Assembly: GCA_945860865.1 (NCBI GenBank)
Contig: CAMARW010000002.1
Location: 1-64,000 of the forward strand
Origin: Chitinophaga pinensis
GTDB lineage: Bacteria; Bacteroidota; Bacteroidia; UKL13-3
Reading direction: 5' to 3'
DNA length: 64,000 nt
Shown: positions 63,620 through 64,000 of the stretch, one piece after another
How positions within the stretch are numbered: position 1 is the first letter of the stretch
Layout of the letters: the number at the start of each line of letters is the position of its first letter
Notes under the pieces: generated by a model
The model's database searches: none
Told to the model about the DNA's origin: nothing
Seen by the model: only the letters and a program-made list of their open reading frames with translations
Program-made: the position numbers and the translations under genes

Positions 63620-64000
63620 TTGAAAATAAATAAAGAATTTAAGATTGGCTTATTTGCTGCATTCTCTCTAGCAGCTCTCTATTTTGGCTATAATTTCTTG
63701 CGTGGAAAAAGACTATTTTCTTCCTTAAATACTTACTATGTTACTTACAATAAAATTGATGGTATCGTAAAATCTACCCCCATATATTTTAAAGGTTTAA
63801 AAGTGGGTCAGGTAGAAAAACTTAGCCTCATACGCACCGATAGCGCCAATAGAATCTTAGCAACCCTGCTCATAGACAATAAAATTACCCTTTCTAAAAG
63901 TAGCGAGGCCATGATTGTAAGCATGGATTTACTCGGTGGAAAGGCCATTTCTCTCAATATCCCTTCGCTGGTTGACCCAATCTTTGAAGGCGACACTCTC
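63620..64000 (+). CDS. MCE/MlaD-family lipid-transport protein (3' end beyond window)
   Basis: The 127 visible codons encode an N-terminal transmembrane helix (EFKIGLFAAFSLAALYFGYN) and the start of an MCE domain (TYYVTYNKIDGIVKSTPIYF, KGLKVGQVEKLSL, VSMDLLGGKAISLNIP). MCE proteins bind lipids in the periplasm and, with an ABC transporter, move phospholipids between membranes. The start is TTG at 63620, supported by the -7 element just upstream and by the absence of an ATG before the helix. It follows the amidase gene by about 40 bases. Confidence 0.87.
   Translation, partial: MKINKEFKIGLFAAFSLAALYFGYNFLRGKRLFSSLNTYYVTYNKIDGIVKSTPIYFKGLKVGQVEKLSLIRTDSANRILATLLIDNKITLSKSSEAMIVSMDLLGGKAISLNIPSLVDPIFEGDTL

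Overview
The window comes from a bacterium of the phylum Bacteroidota, probably an aerobic, AT-rich environmental member. Evidence seen in the sequence: several promoters fit the phylum's TAnnTTTG -7 element. Secreted proteins end in type IX secretion (T9SS) sorting domains. The tmRNA tag reads GETQFAMAA. Phylum-typical families are present (TPR-transmembrane-HTH regulator, four-helix-bundle proteins, DUF4159, split PntA, TIGR01777). I cannot assign a genus.

Layout. 1-7.5 kb: a gene fragment, tRNA-Asn, a PfkB kinase, a divergent katG/oxyR oxidative-stress pair, PhnA-like protein, pirin, a ClC channel and a four-helix membrane protein. 7.6-17 kb: a comEC/crotonase/secreted-protein run, a CarH-type B12-binding MerR regulator facing an SDR gene, a DUF1223 protein, an M1 aminopeptidase lipoprotein and a biotin carrier. 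17-27.3 kb is the accessory stretch: a 5'-truncated ECF sigma factor with a coupled small ORF, a giant PNGase F-like T9SS protein, an orphan signal-peptide ORF, an AAA ATPase/PD-(D/E)XK gene bracketed by two near-identical perfect palindromes, decayed sequence, a TPR/HTH regulator beside a small T9SS protein, a four-helix-bundle gene between GAAAGAG-type repeats, and ssrA. 27.4-42 kb: lpdA, a three-gene type I-like export operon whose ABC subunit has a degenerate nucleotide-binding domain, pckA, rsmE, DUF4159, and the split pntA1/pntA2/pntB transhydrogenase operon. That operon is interrupted by a nonsense-mutated four-helix-bundle gene flanked by inverted 21-bp repeats. 42-64 kb: a histone-deacetylase-like protein, an acidic small protein, a lipoprotein and a LuxE-like gene sharing nested start codons, T9SS and TonB-plug-like proteins, aspA, a second lpd, a GT2 glycosyltransferase, odhB, aconitase, a subtilase with a long insertion, a sodium symporter preceded by a coupled 43-residue membrane peptide, comB, gcvT, and an envelope cluster (lptD, amidase, MCE/MlaD-like).

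How the genes work together. Central carbon and redox metabolism is well represented: aconitase, E2 of 2-oxoglutarate dehydrogenase, two dihydrolipoamide dehydrogenases, ATP-PEPCK, transhydrogenase, aspartase and GcvT. The envelope set covers LPS delivery, peptidoglycan hydrolysis, lipid transport and T9SS cargo.

Most promising for novelty: (i) the palindrome-bounded ATPase/nuclease-like cassette at 21370-22640; (ii) two four-helix-bundle genes, each between its own pair of short repeats and one sitting inside an operon; (iii) the degenerate ABC exporter; (iv) several small coupled ORFs that a standard annotation would miss.
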